64,000 nucleotides of DNA from an uncultured Eubacteriales bacterium. GTDB lineage: Bacteria > Bacillota > Clostridia > Christensenellales > Aristaeellaceae. Below, piece after piece: positions 7,809 through 16,647 of this stretch; the first letter of the stretch is position 1; every line of letters starts with the position of its first letter. The notes below the pieces were generated by a model, which saw only the letters and a program-made list of their open reading frames with translations, was not told the origin of the DNA and ran no database searches. Location: positions 1-64,000 of the forward strand of contig ONCV01000008.1 in assembly GCA_900316415.1 (NCBI GenBank), given 5' to 3'. Both the position numbers and the translations under genes were made by a program.

Positions 7809-10598
7809 TCAGTCCCGGAACGGCAGCTTCAGCTCCTCCGTCATCCGAACGGTCATCTCCTCCAGCCGAAGGCCGCTCTGGGCGAAGAACAGCTTGATAA
7901 AGTTGTTGGTCCGCATCATGACGCCCAGATCCAGGGTGACCTCCCGGGGTTCGCTGTTTCCGCCCCGGAAGGACAGGGTTCCCATATTGCTGCCGTTCAC
8001 GAAGACGGTCACGGGCACCTGGGCCAGGGGCTCCGCCTCCACCCGCAGCCGCAGCCGCAGCTCGAAGCGGCCGGGCTTTTCGATCTGGATGCCGTACACC
8101 CGGGACGCGCCCCGGTCCGTGCGGATGTCGCGGACGTCCAGCTCCAGCCGGTCCGCGATGGGATGGAAGGGGATGTCGAAGTCCACCCGGTCCTCCTCGT
8201 CCAGCTGCTCCGCCGCCTCCAGTTCCTCCCGGCTCAGGCGGTTCATCGTCCGGGCCATGACCGGGGACCGCATCAACACCCGCAGGATGTTCCCCGCGCT
8301 GCGCTGCAGCTCGCCCCGGGTCAGCCGTCCCTCCGCCAGGCGCTCCGCCAGGTTGTCCCGGGCGCTGTTCTCCCCGGCGCTGTCCACCACCATGTACACA
8401 TCGTTCTGCGCCCGCACCATGGCGGCCGTGTTCCGCGGGGAGGGCGCCTCCCCTTCGTCGTTGATGAAGGCCCACCAGTCGGTCATGACCATGCCGGTGA
8501 AGCCCCATTCCCCGCGCAGGATGGTCGTGTTCAGGTCATAGCTTCCCGCGGTCCACAGGCCGTTGAGGGATCCGTAGGTGGTCATCAGGGAATAGGCTCC
8601 CGCCTCCTTCACGGCGATCTCGAAGCCCTTCAGGTAGATCTCCCGCAGGGCCCGCTCGGAGATGACCGAATCCAGGCTGCGGCGGTGGAATTCCTGGTTG
8701 TTTCCCGCGAAATGCTTGATCGTTCCGGTCACGCCGTAGCTGTGCAGCCCCCGGAGCTGCGCCGCGGCGATCCTGCCCGTCACCAGCGGATCCTCGGAGA
8801 AATACTCGAAGTTCCGCCCGTTCAGGGGATTCCGGTGAATATTGATGCCCGGGCCCAGCAGCGTATCAATCCGGTTTTTGCGCAGCTCCGCCCCGAGGAA
8901 GGCGAACAGCTCCTCGTTGAGCTTCTCGTTGAAGCTGGAGGCCAGGCAGGTGCCGTTGGGCAGGTTGAACGCGTAGGTTCCGCAGTCCATGCGGATGCCC
9001 GAGGGGCCGTCCGCGCAGCAGCCGCAGGGGATGCCGAGGGCCTGCAGCGCGTCCGTCACTCCGCCGAAGGCGGCCGCCGTTCCCGGCGTCACCTTGGGGG
9101 AGCACATGCCCTCGCCCCGGACCATGGCGCACAGATCCGCGTCGGTCAGCTGGGACAGGAATTCCTCCAGCGTGTTCCGGCCGTCCGCCACGTCCGCCAG
9201 CCGGATCCCCCGATCTCCCTGGTACGGGATTTCCGGCGGCAGCTCCTCCTGAATCCGCCGGGCGGGATCCGCGGTACGGAGCGGAACCGCCTCCTCCGCC
9301 GGGATCAGCCTGCCCTCCGCGTCCTCCGCGGGGCGGATCCGGGAGAAGGGGAGCACGGGGGCCGCGGCCTCCCGCAGGGTCTCCGTCACCTCCGTCTCCG
9401 CCTGATCGAAGCTTCCCACGCGCGCGGCGGACCGCACATCCGTTCCCAGGAAGAAGGTATAGGTGCCCGCCTCCAGCACATAGCAGGACTTGTGTCCCGA
9501 GGCGCCGCTGTCGTCATAGGAGGCCAGGCGGGCCCGGGGAATCTCCAGAACCGCCGTTTCCGTCTCCCCGGGCTGCAGAAGCCCGGTTTTGCGGAACGCC
9601 GCCAGGGCCCTCGCGGGCTTTCCCAGCCGGCCCTGGGGCGGGCAGACATAGGCCTGCAGCACTTCCTTGCCGGCCCGGTCCCCGGTGTTGGTGATTTCCG
9701 CCCGCAGGCGGATTCCCGCCTCCGTGATTTCCATCGTCCCGCCCCGGACGGCGAACGTGGTGTAGGAAAGGCCGTATCCGAAGGGATAGATCACCCGCTC
9801 CGGGGCAAAGGTTTCAAACCAGCGGTATCCGACGTAGATGTCCTCCTGGTAGAAATCCCGCTCCGCGCCGCCGAAATTCCGGGTGGACGGATAATCCCCG
9901 ATCTCCCGGGCGATGGTGTCCGTCAGCTTGCCGGAGGGGCTGACCCGGCCCGTCAGCAGATCCGCCGCGGCGTGGCCGCCCTCCATGCCTCCCTGCCAGA
10001 CGTACATCACCGCGTCCGGCCGGATTTCCCCGACCCAGCGCATATCCATGATGCCGCCCGTGTTGAGCAGCACGATCATCCGGTCAAAGGCCTGCCGCAC
10101 CCCGGTCAGCATCTGCCGCTCCAGGGCCGTCAGCAGATAGCTGCCCTCCCCGTTGGTGGCATCCTGATCCTCCCCCGCGGTGCGGCCCAGGATGACCAGG
10201 GCCGCGTCGCTTTCCGCCGCCGCGGTCCGGAGAACGCTTTCCTCCAGGGGCATCTCCTCCTGGCTCCAGGGTTCCTTTCCCCATCCGCTTCCCCGGTCAT
10301 AGGGATGCGCCTGCAGCCACTCCCGGTAAACCCGCTCCACCCCTTCGTGGATCCGCAGGTCCTTCTCTTCCTTCAGCGCGTCGGGAATGCTGACGACGTA
10401 CCGGGTGTTCACCAGGCCGCCCGAGCCTGTTCCGCTCTTGTAATAGTTGAACTGGCTCCGCCCGAACACCGCGACGGTTTCCCCCTTCCGCAGGGGCAGC
10501 GCCCGGTTTTCGTTGCGCAGCAGCACCGCGCCTTCCGCCCCGGCCTCCCGGGCCTTCCGGGCATAGGCGTCCCACCGCATGAGATATCGGTTGCTCAT
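7809..10598 (-). CDS. GH3 glycosidase with permuted domain order
   Basis: This 929-residue glycoside hydrolase family 3 enzyme probably removes beta-linked glucose or xylose from oligosaccharides. The domain order is swapped. The alpha/beta C-domain comes first (about 20-260, with ILGRTAGEDQD and YPFGYGLSY), then an Fn3-like domain (about 290-380), then the catalytic TIM barrel (about 450-760, with KHFAGNNQE and the nucleophile Asp 707 in MTDWW). A final beta-rich segment of about 150 residues follows. This order is known in some rumen GH3 beta-glucosidases. There is no signal peptide, so the enzyme likely acts inside the cell on imported oligomers. The start follows GGGAGGAAGAAACGA. It lies 32 bases after the sortase stop. 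Confidence 0.9.
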   Translation of the reverse strand: MSNRYLMRWDAYARKAREAGAEGAVLLRNENRALPLRKGETVAVFGRSQFNYYKSGTGSGGLVNTRYVVSIPDALKEEKDLRIHEGVERVYREWLQAHPYDRGSGWGKEPWSQEEMPLEESVLRTAAAESDAALVILGRTAGEDQDATNGEGSYLLTALERQMLTGVRQAFDRMIVLLNTGGIMDMRWVGEIRPDAVMYVWQGGMEGGHAAADLLTGRVSPSGKLTDTIAREIGDYPSTRNFGGAERDFYQEDIYVGYRWFETFAPERVIYPFGYGLSYTTFAVRGGTMEITEAGIRLRAEITNTGDRAGKEVLQAYVCPPQGRLGKPARALAAFRKTGLLQPGETETAVLEIPRARLASYDDSGASGHKSCYVLEAGTYTFFLGTDVRSAARVGSFDQAETEVTETLREAAAPVLPFSRIRPAEDAEGRLIPAEEAVPLRTADPARRIQEELPPEIPYQGDRGIRLADVADGRNTLEEFLSQLTDADLCAMVRGEGMCSPKVTPGTAAAFGGVTDALQALGIPCGCCADGPSGIRMDCGTYAFNLPNGTCLASSFNEKLNEELFAFLGAELRKNRIDTLLGPGINIHRNPLNGRNFEYFSEDPLVTGRIAAAQLRGLHSYGVTGTIKHFAGNNQEFHRRSLDSVISERALREIYLKGFEIAVKEAGAYSLMTTYGSLNGLWTAGSYDLNTTILRGEWGFTGMVMTDWWAFINDEGEAPSPRNTAAMVRAQNDVYMVVDSAGENSARDNLAERLAEGRLTRGELQRSAGNILRVLMRSPVMARTMNRLSREELEAAEQLDEEDRVDFDIPFHPIADRLELDVRDIRTDRGASRVYGIQIEKPGRFELRLRLRVEAEPLAQVPVTVFVNGSNMGTLSFRGGNSEPREVTLDLGVMMRTNNFIKLFFAQSGLRLEEMTVRMTEELKLPFRD

Positions 10599-10630
10599 TC
10601 GTTTCTTCCTCCCGTCCGGAATTCAGCTTC

Positions 10631-11686
10631 TCAGCGCTGCCGCAGGGTCAGGCTGTTTTCCGTTTCGTTTTTCCGCAGTCTCCGGGCCGCCACCACCAGC
10701 CGCTCGGTTTCCCCGTCCAGGCAGGTCACCAGCAGCAGCAGCTGATCCTCCGCCTGAACGTCCACCACGCTGGCGCAGGCAGACCGGCTCTCCATCTTCC
10801 GGAGGGCCGCCTCCCGGGCCGCCGCCTGATCCGTCAGCGTGGACCAGAGGTTGAACCACCCCGGGCTTCCCGGCACCGTGTCCATGCGGAACACGGCAAA
10901 CACCGCGTATTTTCCTTCCTCGTACAGGCTGTCGAAGCCGAGGATCTGATGCCGGAAAAAATAGGCGCTCTCCTCGTATTTCTTCAGCCGCCCGAACATG
11001 TTTCCGCTCTTCATGTTGTGCCCGTACAGGATCAGGGTGTCCGGCCGGGGCAGCAGGGGAATGCTTTCATCCAGGAAGATCGCGCCGTTCGCGTTCTTCC
11101 TTCCCAGGGCGTCATGGTCCAGATAATAGGAATTGTCCTTCTGGCAGACCGCCTCCTCCACCCCGTCCAGGCTGATCCATCCAATGATGTACCGGCTCCG
11201 CTTCCGAAGGCTGAGAAAGCGTTCCGAAATCTTCAGGTTCGGATTGTCCGGATAGGAGGTCAGGTACAGGGAAGCGGGCTCGGGCGGGGCCGGGACCCCC
11301 GCCTCCGCCGCGTCCGCTCCGTCGGGCTCCGTCCGGTCCCCGGAGGTTTCCGCCCCTTCCGCCGCGCCGGGGCGCTCCGTCCCGGACGGCGCCGGGGCTT
11401 CGGACGCTTCCTCCGCCGGCGCCGCGGAGGAGACCGTCTCCGCGATCCGCTGCAGCTCCCGGCTGGTATTCCGGGAGGCGGCGTACTCCGCCCCATACCC
11501 GATCAGGCGCACCAGCCCGTAGATCAGCAGGGCGGCGGATAAGATCATGCCGACCCGCGCCAGCCAGCCCCGGAGCTTCCGGGAGGGGCCTTCCGGCGGG
11601 GTTTTCCCGGCCTGCCCCTTCTTCCGCCCCGGGTTGGACACGTCCCCTTCCGGGGGCAGCGGTTTTCTTTCCGGATAATACGGCAT
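10631..11686 (-). CDS. class B sortase
   Basis: This 351-residue membrane-anchored transpeptidase would attach proteins to the cell wall or assemble pili. A membrane segment lies at about 46-64, then a long low-complexity Ala/Pro/Glu/Gly linker (about 85-145) that should span the wall, then the catalytic domain. Visible catalytic residues are His 223 in LYGHNMKSG, Cys 322 in LVTCLDG and Arg 329 in ETERLVV; the spacing and the helix after the His fit class B. No protein with a sorting signal is encoded in this window. The gene is flanked by the GH3 gene and the MATE-ATPase gene; spacing suggests possible readthrough into GH3. Confidence 0.9.
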   Translation of the reverse strand: MPYYPERKPLPPEGDVSNPGRKKGQAGKTPPEGPSRKLRGWLARVGMILSAALLIYGLVRLIGYGAEYAASRNTSRELQRIAETVSSAAPAEEASEAPAPSGTERPGAAEGAETSGDRTEPDGADAAEAGVPAPPEPASLYLTSYPDNPNLKISERFLSLRKRSRYIIGWISLDGVEEAVCQKDNSYYLDHDALGRKNANGAIFLDESIPLLPRPDTLILYGHNMKSGNMFGRLKKYEESAYFFRHQILGFDSLYEEGKYAVFAVFRMDTVPGSPGWFNLWSTLTDQAAAREAALRKMESRSACASVVDVQAEDQLLLLVTCLDGETERLVVAARRLRKNETENSLTLRQR

Positions 11687-11739
11687 GCTTCTTCCTCATT
11701 TCCCGCCGCGCGCGGCGGAACCGTATGCCGGCGGCGCGG

Positions 11740-13494
11740 TTATTTCTTTCCCGCGGAGGCCGGGCTCAGCTTGATGGCCAGGTTGTTCAGGTTCAGGGAA
11801 TAGGTATACCGGACGTCCTCCGCCATGGCCATGACCAGGCGGATGCCCAGCGCGTCCCTCTCGCCCCGGGGCACATAGCTCACCGGATCGAAGGCCGTGC
11901 AGTCATCCCGGAAGCGCAGTACCCACTGCTCTCCCCGGTGCTGCACCCGAACGGACAGATGATGATCCTGCCGCCCGCCGAAGCCGTGGATCACGGTGTT
12001 GCTGGCCATTTCCTCAATGCACAGCGCGATATGATTCGCGGTGTGCTCGTCCTGCCCGTGCTGCCGGCAGAAGTCCTCCGCGTTCCGGGCGGTCTCGGTC
12101 ACCTCCGCCAGGGTGCGGATATCCGTTTCCATCAGATCCTCGGGACGGACGCCGAAGTCCTCCCGCAGCAGCAGGAAGGATTCCGGCTTCAGCGCCGCCC
12201 CGCCGGCCTGCTTCCGGACATAGAGAACCGTGCACAGCAGCGCCAGGCATTCCCCGGCCACAAAGTACAGCCAGGCTCCCGTAATCCCGAAGAAGCGGCT
12301 CAGCACAAAGGCGGCCAGGGAGGGCAGCAGCGCACCCTCCAGGACGGAGATCGTCTCCGTCAGCCGCACCCGCTCCGTTCCCTGATACAGGCTTTTCAGC
12401 ACGTTGTTCAGGCAGCAGGGAATCAGGCCCAGGGCGAAGAGCCGCAGGCCGTGGATGGCCATCCGCCGCACCTCGCTCTCCCCGGGAAGGAAGATGCCGA
12501 CCAGCACCGGCGCCAGGAGCATCAGCACCGCGCCCATGCCCGCGCCCAGCAGCAGCGCATACCGGGACAGGCGTCTCATCAGCTCCTTCAGCCCCGTCCG
12601 GTCCTCCTCATGGAACAGGATGCCGGACAGGGTCAGCGACACGCCGCCCACGCCCGTGGAAATGCAGTTGCTGGCGTTGCCGATGGTCATCAGCACCGTA
12701 TAGGCTGCCACCGCGGTGCTTCCGCCCAGGCCCATCAGAATCCGGTTCATCACATACACCAGCACCACCGACGAGGCCATGCCGAAGACGGTGGGAACGC
12801 CGCCCGCCGCCAGTTCCCGGATCTTTTTCAGGGAGATCCTTTTCAGGGAGAAGGCGAACACGCTCTTTTTCGACAGAAAATAGGTCATGGCGAACACCAT
12901 CGCCACATAATAGCTGAGGGAGGACGCCAGGCCCATTCCGAACATGCCGCCGTGGAACACGAAAACATTCAGCAGATCCAGCGCCACGTCCGCGACGGTC
13001 ATGCCCAGCACCGCCACGATCAGCAGGCTGCTCTGTCCCGCCATCTGCAGGAAGGGCACCAGCACCAGCGCGCCCATGGAGCCCGGAGCGCCCAGGATGA
13101 ATCCGGCCAGGTAGTCCCGGGTCTGATCAAACAGCCCGCCTTCCCTTCCCGCGCCCATCAGGGTCGCCAGGGGATTCCGGAACACCAGCACGATCAGCGT
13201 CATCGCCAGGGAGATGCCCAGCATCAGTCCGATGGCCGAGGAATAGCCCCGGTTGGTCTCCTCCTGATCGCCGCTGCCCAGGGATTTGCTGCAGGCCACC
13301 TGCACGCCCGCGGCCAACATGCTTCCGATGGCGCCGATCACCAGCAGGATGGGGTTCGCCAGCCCGTAGGCGGCAATCGCCTGCTCGCCCAGGAAGCGGG
13401 AGATCATGATATTGTCAATCAGCAGGCACAGGGAAACCGTCAGGGCGGAAAGCGTCTGGGCGGTCAGCATCTGACGGATCAGTTTCTTAATCAT
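11740..13494 (-). CDS. MATE-family exporter fused to an anti-sigma-type ATPase domain
   Basis: The first ~450 residues form a 12-helix MATE transporter, with the family-like start MIKKLIRQMLTAQTLSALTV. Residues 455-584 are a separate HATPase_c_2 (RsbW/SpoIIAB-like) domain. It has the N-box EEMASN (Glu 495 to Asn 499), a G1 box RDDCTAFDP near 530 and an LGIRLV G2 segment. RsbW-type domains bind ATP and phosphorylate STAS antagonists or sequester sigma factors. The fusion suggests export is coupled to such a switch, which is an inference. The total length (584) exceeds a normal MATE (about 450) by exactly this domain. A TTGACA promoter lies at 13578-13606. The cargo is unknown. Confidence 0.88.
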   Translation of the reverse strand: MIKKLIRQMLTAQTLSALTVSLCLLIDNIMISRFLGEQAIAAYGLANPILLVIGAIGSMLAAGVQVACSKSLGSGDQEETNRGYSSAIGLMLGISLAMTLIVLVFRNPLATLMGAGREGGLFDQTRDYLAGFILGAPGSMGALVLVPFLQMAGQSSLLIVAVLGMTVADVALDLLNVFVFHGGMFGMGLASSLSYYVAMVFAMTYFLSKKSVFAFSLKRISLKKIRELAAGGVPTVFGMASSVVLVYVMNRILMGLGGSTAVAAYTVLMTIGNASNCISTGVGGVSLTLSGILFHEEDRTGLKELMRRLSRYALLLGAGMGAVLMLLAPVLVGIFLPGESEVRRMAIHGLRLFALGLIPCCLNNVLKSLYQGTERVRLTETISVLEGALLPSLAAFVLSRFFGITGAWLYFVAGECLALLCTVLYVRKQAGGAALKPESFLLLREDFGVRPEDLMETDIRTLAEVTETARNAEDFCRQHGQDEHTANHIALCIEEMASNTVIHGFGGRQDHHLSVRVQHRGEQWVLRFRDDCTAFDPVSYVPRGERDALGIRLVMAMAEDVRYTYSLNLNNLAIKLSPASAGKK

Positions 13495-13577
13495 TGTCTC
13501 TGTCCTTCCTGTCTCCGCTTCCTCCGGAACACCCGGCCGGGCCGCGTCCGGGCGGGGGAGGCCGGTTTTCCTTCAGC

Positions 13578-13606
13578 ATCATAAGGCCGGAATTCCCCGG
13601 TGTCAA
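13578..13606 (-). promoter_or_regulatory. promoter of the MATE-ATPase gene
   Basis: Minus strand: TTGACA (13606-13601), 17-base spacer, TATGAT (13583-13578). It lies 84 bases upstream of the start codon at 13494 and after the PL11 stop at 13670, so this gene has its own transcript. Confidence 0.7.
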
Positions 13607-13669
13607 GAAACCGGCGCAGGTTCCCGCCGCCGGGGGAATTCCGTGGTTCCGTTCCGGAGGGGCGAAGCT

Positions 13670-16498
13670 TCATTCAAAGCAGATGTCCGTCCGCCGCTCC
13701 GGCAGGGGCGCCTCGTCCCCCAGATAGAAGGAGGCAAAGCCCACCTGGTTGTAGCAGATGTTCTGGTTTGCCGCGGAATTGCGGTACCAGGGATCGTGCA
13801 TCAGGCAGCGGATGCCGTATTCGGTGGGGGCCAGGGTCCGGACGATCACGATGTGATTCTCCGCATCCGTCAGGACCAGCTCCTCCCGCCAGTCCCCGAA
13901 CAGATCCGCCTTCAGCGTGGGCGTCCGCTTCGCGCCGGTGGAAATCAGGCCGGTGGTCAGATACGGCTCGAACCGCAGGGTATCCGGATCCGGCCGGTGA
14001 ATCTCGCTTCCGTTGCAGGCCCAGTGGGTCAGCCCCGGGCCGAACCAGACGGCGTTCTCTCCCTGGGGAATGCCCCGGGGGCTGTCCGTCTCGGCCAGCA
14101 CGCGGCCGTCCACCAGGCTCCGGATCCGCCCGCCGCATTCCGATCCGCCCGCCATGGCGCCGGGCCAGCGGTTGGAGAAGTTGCCCGCCACGGAGCCCTC
14201 ATCATCGTCCCCGGAGAATTCCCCGAAGATCAGGGAGCTTTCCTTCACCAGCTCCCCGTCCTTCCGCCGGAGTCCCCGGTTCGGATCATGGGCCTCCGGT
14301 CCGGGCAGCCAGCCGAATTGCGCCCCGGTGTGCCGGTCGTCCAGCGTGTATTCCTCCGTTCCGGAATAGAGCCGGATCGCTCCCTCCGCGTTCACCGGCA
14401 GCAGGGCGCTGCGGTCTCCGTGCTGCAGCCCGGCCCAGAAGTTGCCCGGGGTGCGGCGGACCTCCTCCGTGGCGATGTTCTCCCCGAAGGCGGGCTGAAC
14501 GCCCGTTCCCCCGAGCATGGGCATGATATCCCCGCACAGCACCCGGGGCAGCAGATGCTTTCCGTCCGCGGACAGCTGCAGGTTCATGCCCTTCAGCACG
14601 ACCTCGTCCCGGCCGTCCCCGTCCACGTCCGCCATGTCCGTGAAATGGTTTCCCCGCGCCCGGTACAGGTCCGGGCCCTCGCCCAGCGTCCAGCAGGCCG
14701 GATCCTCCGAATCGAAGGTGGCCGGCGGCATCAGGCGGCTGCCCCGCATCGTGTAGGCCGCGAGGGTGGTCCGCTGGTAGTATCCCCGCTGGATCACGGC
14801 ATAATAGTTCTCCCCGTCCAGGCAGGCCACGCCGCCGGCGTATCGGTTGGCCCGGTTTCCCTGCCCGTCGCCCCAGACCGGGTATTTCCAGCGATGGGCC
14901 AGGAAGTACCCGTCCTTCTTCTGCATGATCTGAACCTTGTAGCTGTCCATGGTGTCCGCGCCGGGGAGCGGATCGGTAATCGTGCAGAAGTTTCCGCGCT
15001 GGGTCATGGGATCCAGGGCGAAATCATCCCCGTCCGCGGAGACCGCCGTCCAGGGGAAGGCGTAATCCACGGTGTCCAGGATCACGCCGCCCTTTCCGTC
15101 AAAGCCGATGGCGGTCACATATTCCCGGTGTCCCGGCCCCATGGGGCCGATGTGATAGGATTTGATCCAGGCCTTTTTTTCCGGATCGTTGGGGCCGTCG
15201 TTGTCGGCGGACCGGACGGGGGACCGGTAGCAGATGTCGAATCCGTTCAGCAGGGACCAGACCTCCTTCAGGGTCTGCTCCTCCCCTTCCGCAAAATACC
15301 GCAGGAAGCAGTCCGTGGTGCTCCGGAGGCCTTCCGCTCCGCCCACCACGTGCTGCGCGTCCGCGGGGTAAACCACCTTCCCGCTTTCCGCGTCCCAGGT
15401 TCCGACCCGGGTGCCCGGGGCGGTCTTCAGGATGATCTCCGCCCGTCCGTCCCGGTTGAAATCCTGCACGTGCAGCATCGTTTCATGATCGTTGCCGGAC
15501 TTCACGTTGTAGCCCATGTCGATCCGCATCAGCAGCCGGCCGTCCAGCTTGTAGACATCGATGTATTCCGGGGCGCTGAGATTGAAGTCCGACCGGTAGA
15601 TCGGGTCCGAAAACATGGGATCCGGGCTGTCCGCCCGCCACTTGACCACGATCTCGTACTCGCCGTCCCCGTCGAAGTCGCCCACGGTCATGTCCTGGGT
15701 CCGGTATTCCGCGGACAGCGAGGTTTCGATCGCGCCGCCGGCGGTCCGGGCAAAGGGCAGGGACGCGCCGCTGTCCAGCTCCCGGACATAGCGGATGAAG
15801 GCCGCCTCCAGCTCCCGGTACATTTCCTCCGTGATCCGGCCGTTCTCCGTCCCGTGCTCCAGCTCCAGCTCCTCCCCCAGCAACTCCGAAAGCCGGGCCC
15901 GGATCTCCCCGATCCGCTCATCGGAAACCGGCTCCCCGTTCTCATAGGGCTCCCGGAAGGCGCGCAGCAGGTCCATCTCCACCCGGTACCAGTCCTCCCC
16001 GTTTTCGAGGCGGAACGCCGCCGGATCCGGCGTGCAGCCCGGGCCCACGGAGACGCCGCGGTACGAAAAATGCGCCAGCGGAACCCGCTCCGGCGGCGGA
16101 GCCAGCGGAATCCGGTGCACCGCCGCGCGGAAGGCCTGGCCTTCCCCGCCGGCCAGGGGCTCCAGCACCGGCAGCAGGGGCTGCTCCCGGGGGCCTTCCT
16201 CCCCGTTGATCACCGGAGCCACCGCGTACAGATCCTCCGGCCGCCCCTCCGGATCCGCGTAGCAGCAGGGGGCCGTGTTTTTCTTCACGATGCCCGGATT
16301 TTCGGCGTAGTGGCTTTCCGGGGGCACGTCCCGGGGCGCAATCTCCGCGAGTCGCGTCCAGCCGTCCTCCCCCCGCTTCCGGTAGATCCGCCAGGCCGTT
16401 CCGTCCGGCTCGCTGCCCAGAAAGCGCCAGCTCAGATACATTCCCTTTTCCAGCCGGGCCGCGATCAGCCCCCGGTTCAGCTTTTCCATCCTCCGCAT
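13670..16498 (-). CDS. rhamnogalacturonan lyase, PL11
   Basis: This 942-residue enzyme belongs to polysaccharide lyase family 11 (YesW/YesX-like), which cleaves the rhamnose-galacturonate backbone of rhamnogalacturonan I by beta-elimination. It opens with LNRGLIAARLEKGMYLSWR, the usual family start. It has repeated Asp-rich calcium loops of a beta-propeller: DFDGDGEYEIVVKW, DFNRDGRAEIILK, DVDGDGRDEVVLK and LFGDWREELVL. It is longer than the ~600-residue core, with about 230 inserted residues near the N-terminal half. No signal peptide is visible, suggesting an intracellular or non-classically exported enzyme. The start at 16498 is chosen for AGGGAGGAACG upstream. Its promoter (16532-16560) shares its -35 with the divergent GT2 gene. 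Confidence 0.9.
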   Translation of the reverse strand: MRRMEKLNRGLIAARLEKGMYLSWRFLGSEPDGTAWRIYRKRGEDGWTRLAEIAPRDVPPESHYAENPGIVKKNTAPCCYADPEGRPEDLYAVAPVINGEEGPREQPLLPVLEPLAGGEGQAFRAAVHRIPLAPPPERVPLAHFSYRGVSVGPGCTPDPAAFRLENGEDWYRVEMDLLRAFREPYENGEPVSDERIGEIRARLSELLGEELELEHGTENGRITEEMYRELEAAFIRYVRELDSGASLPFARTAGGAIETSLSAEYRTQDMTVGDFDGDGEYEIVVKWRADSPDPMFSDPIYRSDFNLSAPEYIDVYKLDGRLLMRIDMGYNVKSGNDHETMLHVQDFNRDGRAEIILKTAPGTRVGTWDAESGKVVYPADAQHVVGGAEGLRSTTDCFLRYFAEGEEQTLKEVWSLLNGFDICYRSPVRSADNDGPNDPEKKAWIKSYHIGPMGPGHREYVTAIGFDGKGGVILDTVDYAFPWTAVSADGDDFALDPMTQRGNFCTITDPLPGADTMDSYKVQIMQKKDGYFLAHRWKYPVWGDGQGNRANRYAGGVACLDGENYYAVIQRGYYQRTTLAAYTMRGSRLMPPATFDSEDPACWTLGEGPDLYRARGNHFTDMADVDGDGRDEVVLKGMNLQLSADGKHLLPRVLCGDIMPMLGGTGVQPAFGENIATEEVRRTPGNFWAGLQHGDRSALLPVNAEGAIRLYSGTEEYTLDDRHTGAQFGWLPGPEAHDPNRGLRRKDGELVKESSLIFGEFSGDDDEGSVAGNFSNRWPGAMAGGSECGGRIRSLVDGRVLAETDSPRGIPQGENAVWFGPGLTHWACNGSEIHRPDPDTLRFEPYLTTGLISTGAKRTPTLKADLFGDWREELVLTDAENHIVIVRTLAPTEYGIRCLMHDPWYRNSAANQNICYNQVGFASFYLGDEAPLPERRTDICFE

Positions 16499-16531
16499 CG
16501 TTCCGTTCCTCCCTCGGGTGTGTCTGCTTCC

Positions 16532-16560
16532 ATTATAGCAATTTTTTGCCCGGTTGTCAG
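16532..16560 (-). promoter_or_regulatory. promoter of the PL11 gene
   Basis: Minus strand: CTGACA (16560-16555), 17-base spacer, TATAAT (16537-16532). The -35 bases overlap the -35 of the divergent GT2 promoter. Confidence 0.75.
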
Positions 16561-16582
16561 AAAAAAACACAAATGATATAAT
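16554..16582 (+). promoter_or_regulatory. promoter of the GT2 gene
   Basis: Plus strand: TTGTCA (16554-16559), 17-base spacer, TATAAT (16577-16582). It lies 66 bases upstream of the GT2 start. Confidence 0.75.
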
Positions 16583-16647
16583 CATTTCTGTTCCCACCGG
16601 ATCGCCGGACGGAAATGCTGATATTCGCGGAAAAGGGCGGAGGCATC

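Noticed and set aside
7590-10745. A 1051-codon plus-strand open frame
   Set aside because: It is antisense to the GH3 gene, whose protein is clearly conserved. No domain is visible in the plus-strand translation.
11703-11718. A perfect 16-base CG-rich palindrome between the sortase and MATE-ATPase genes
   Set aside because: It has no loop and no T-run. In such GC-rich DNA it is weak evidence for a terminator or binding site.
13643-16576. A 977-codon plus-strand open frame
   Set aside because: It mirrors the PL11 lyase gene and lacks recognisable motifs.
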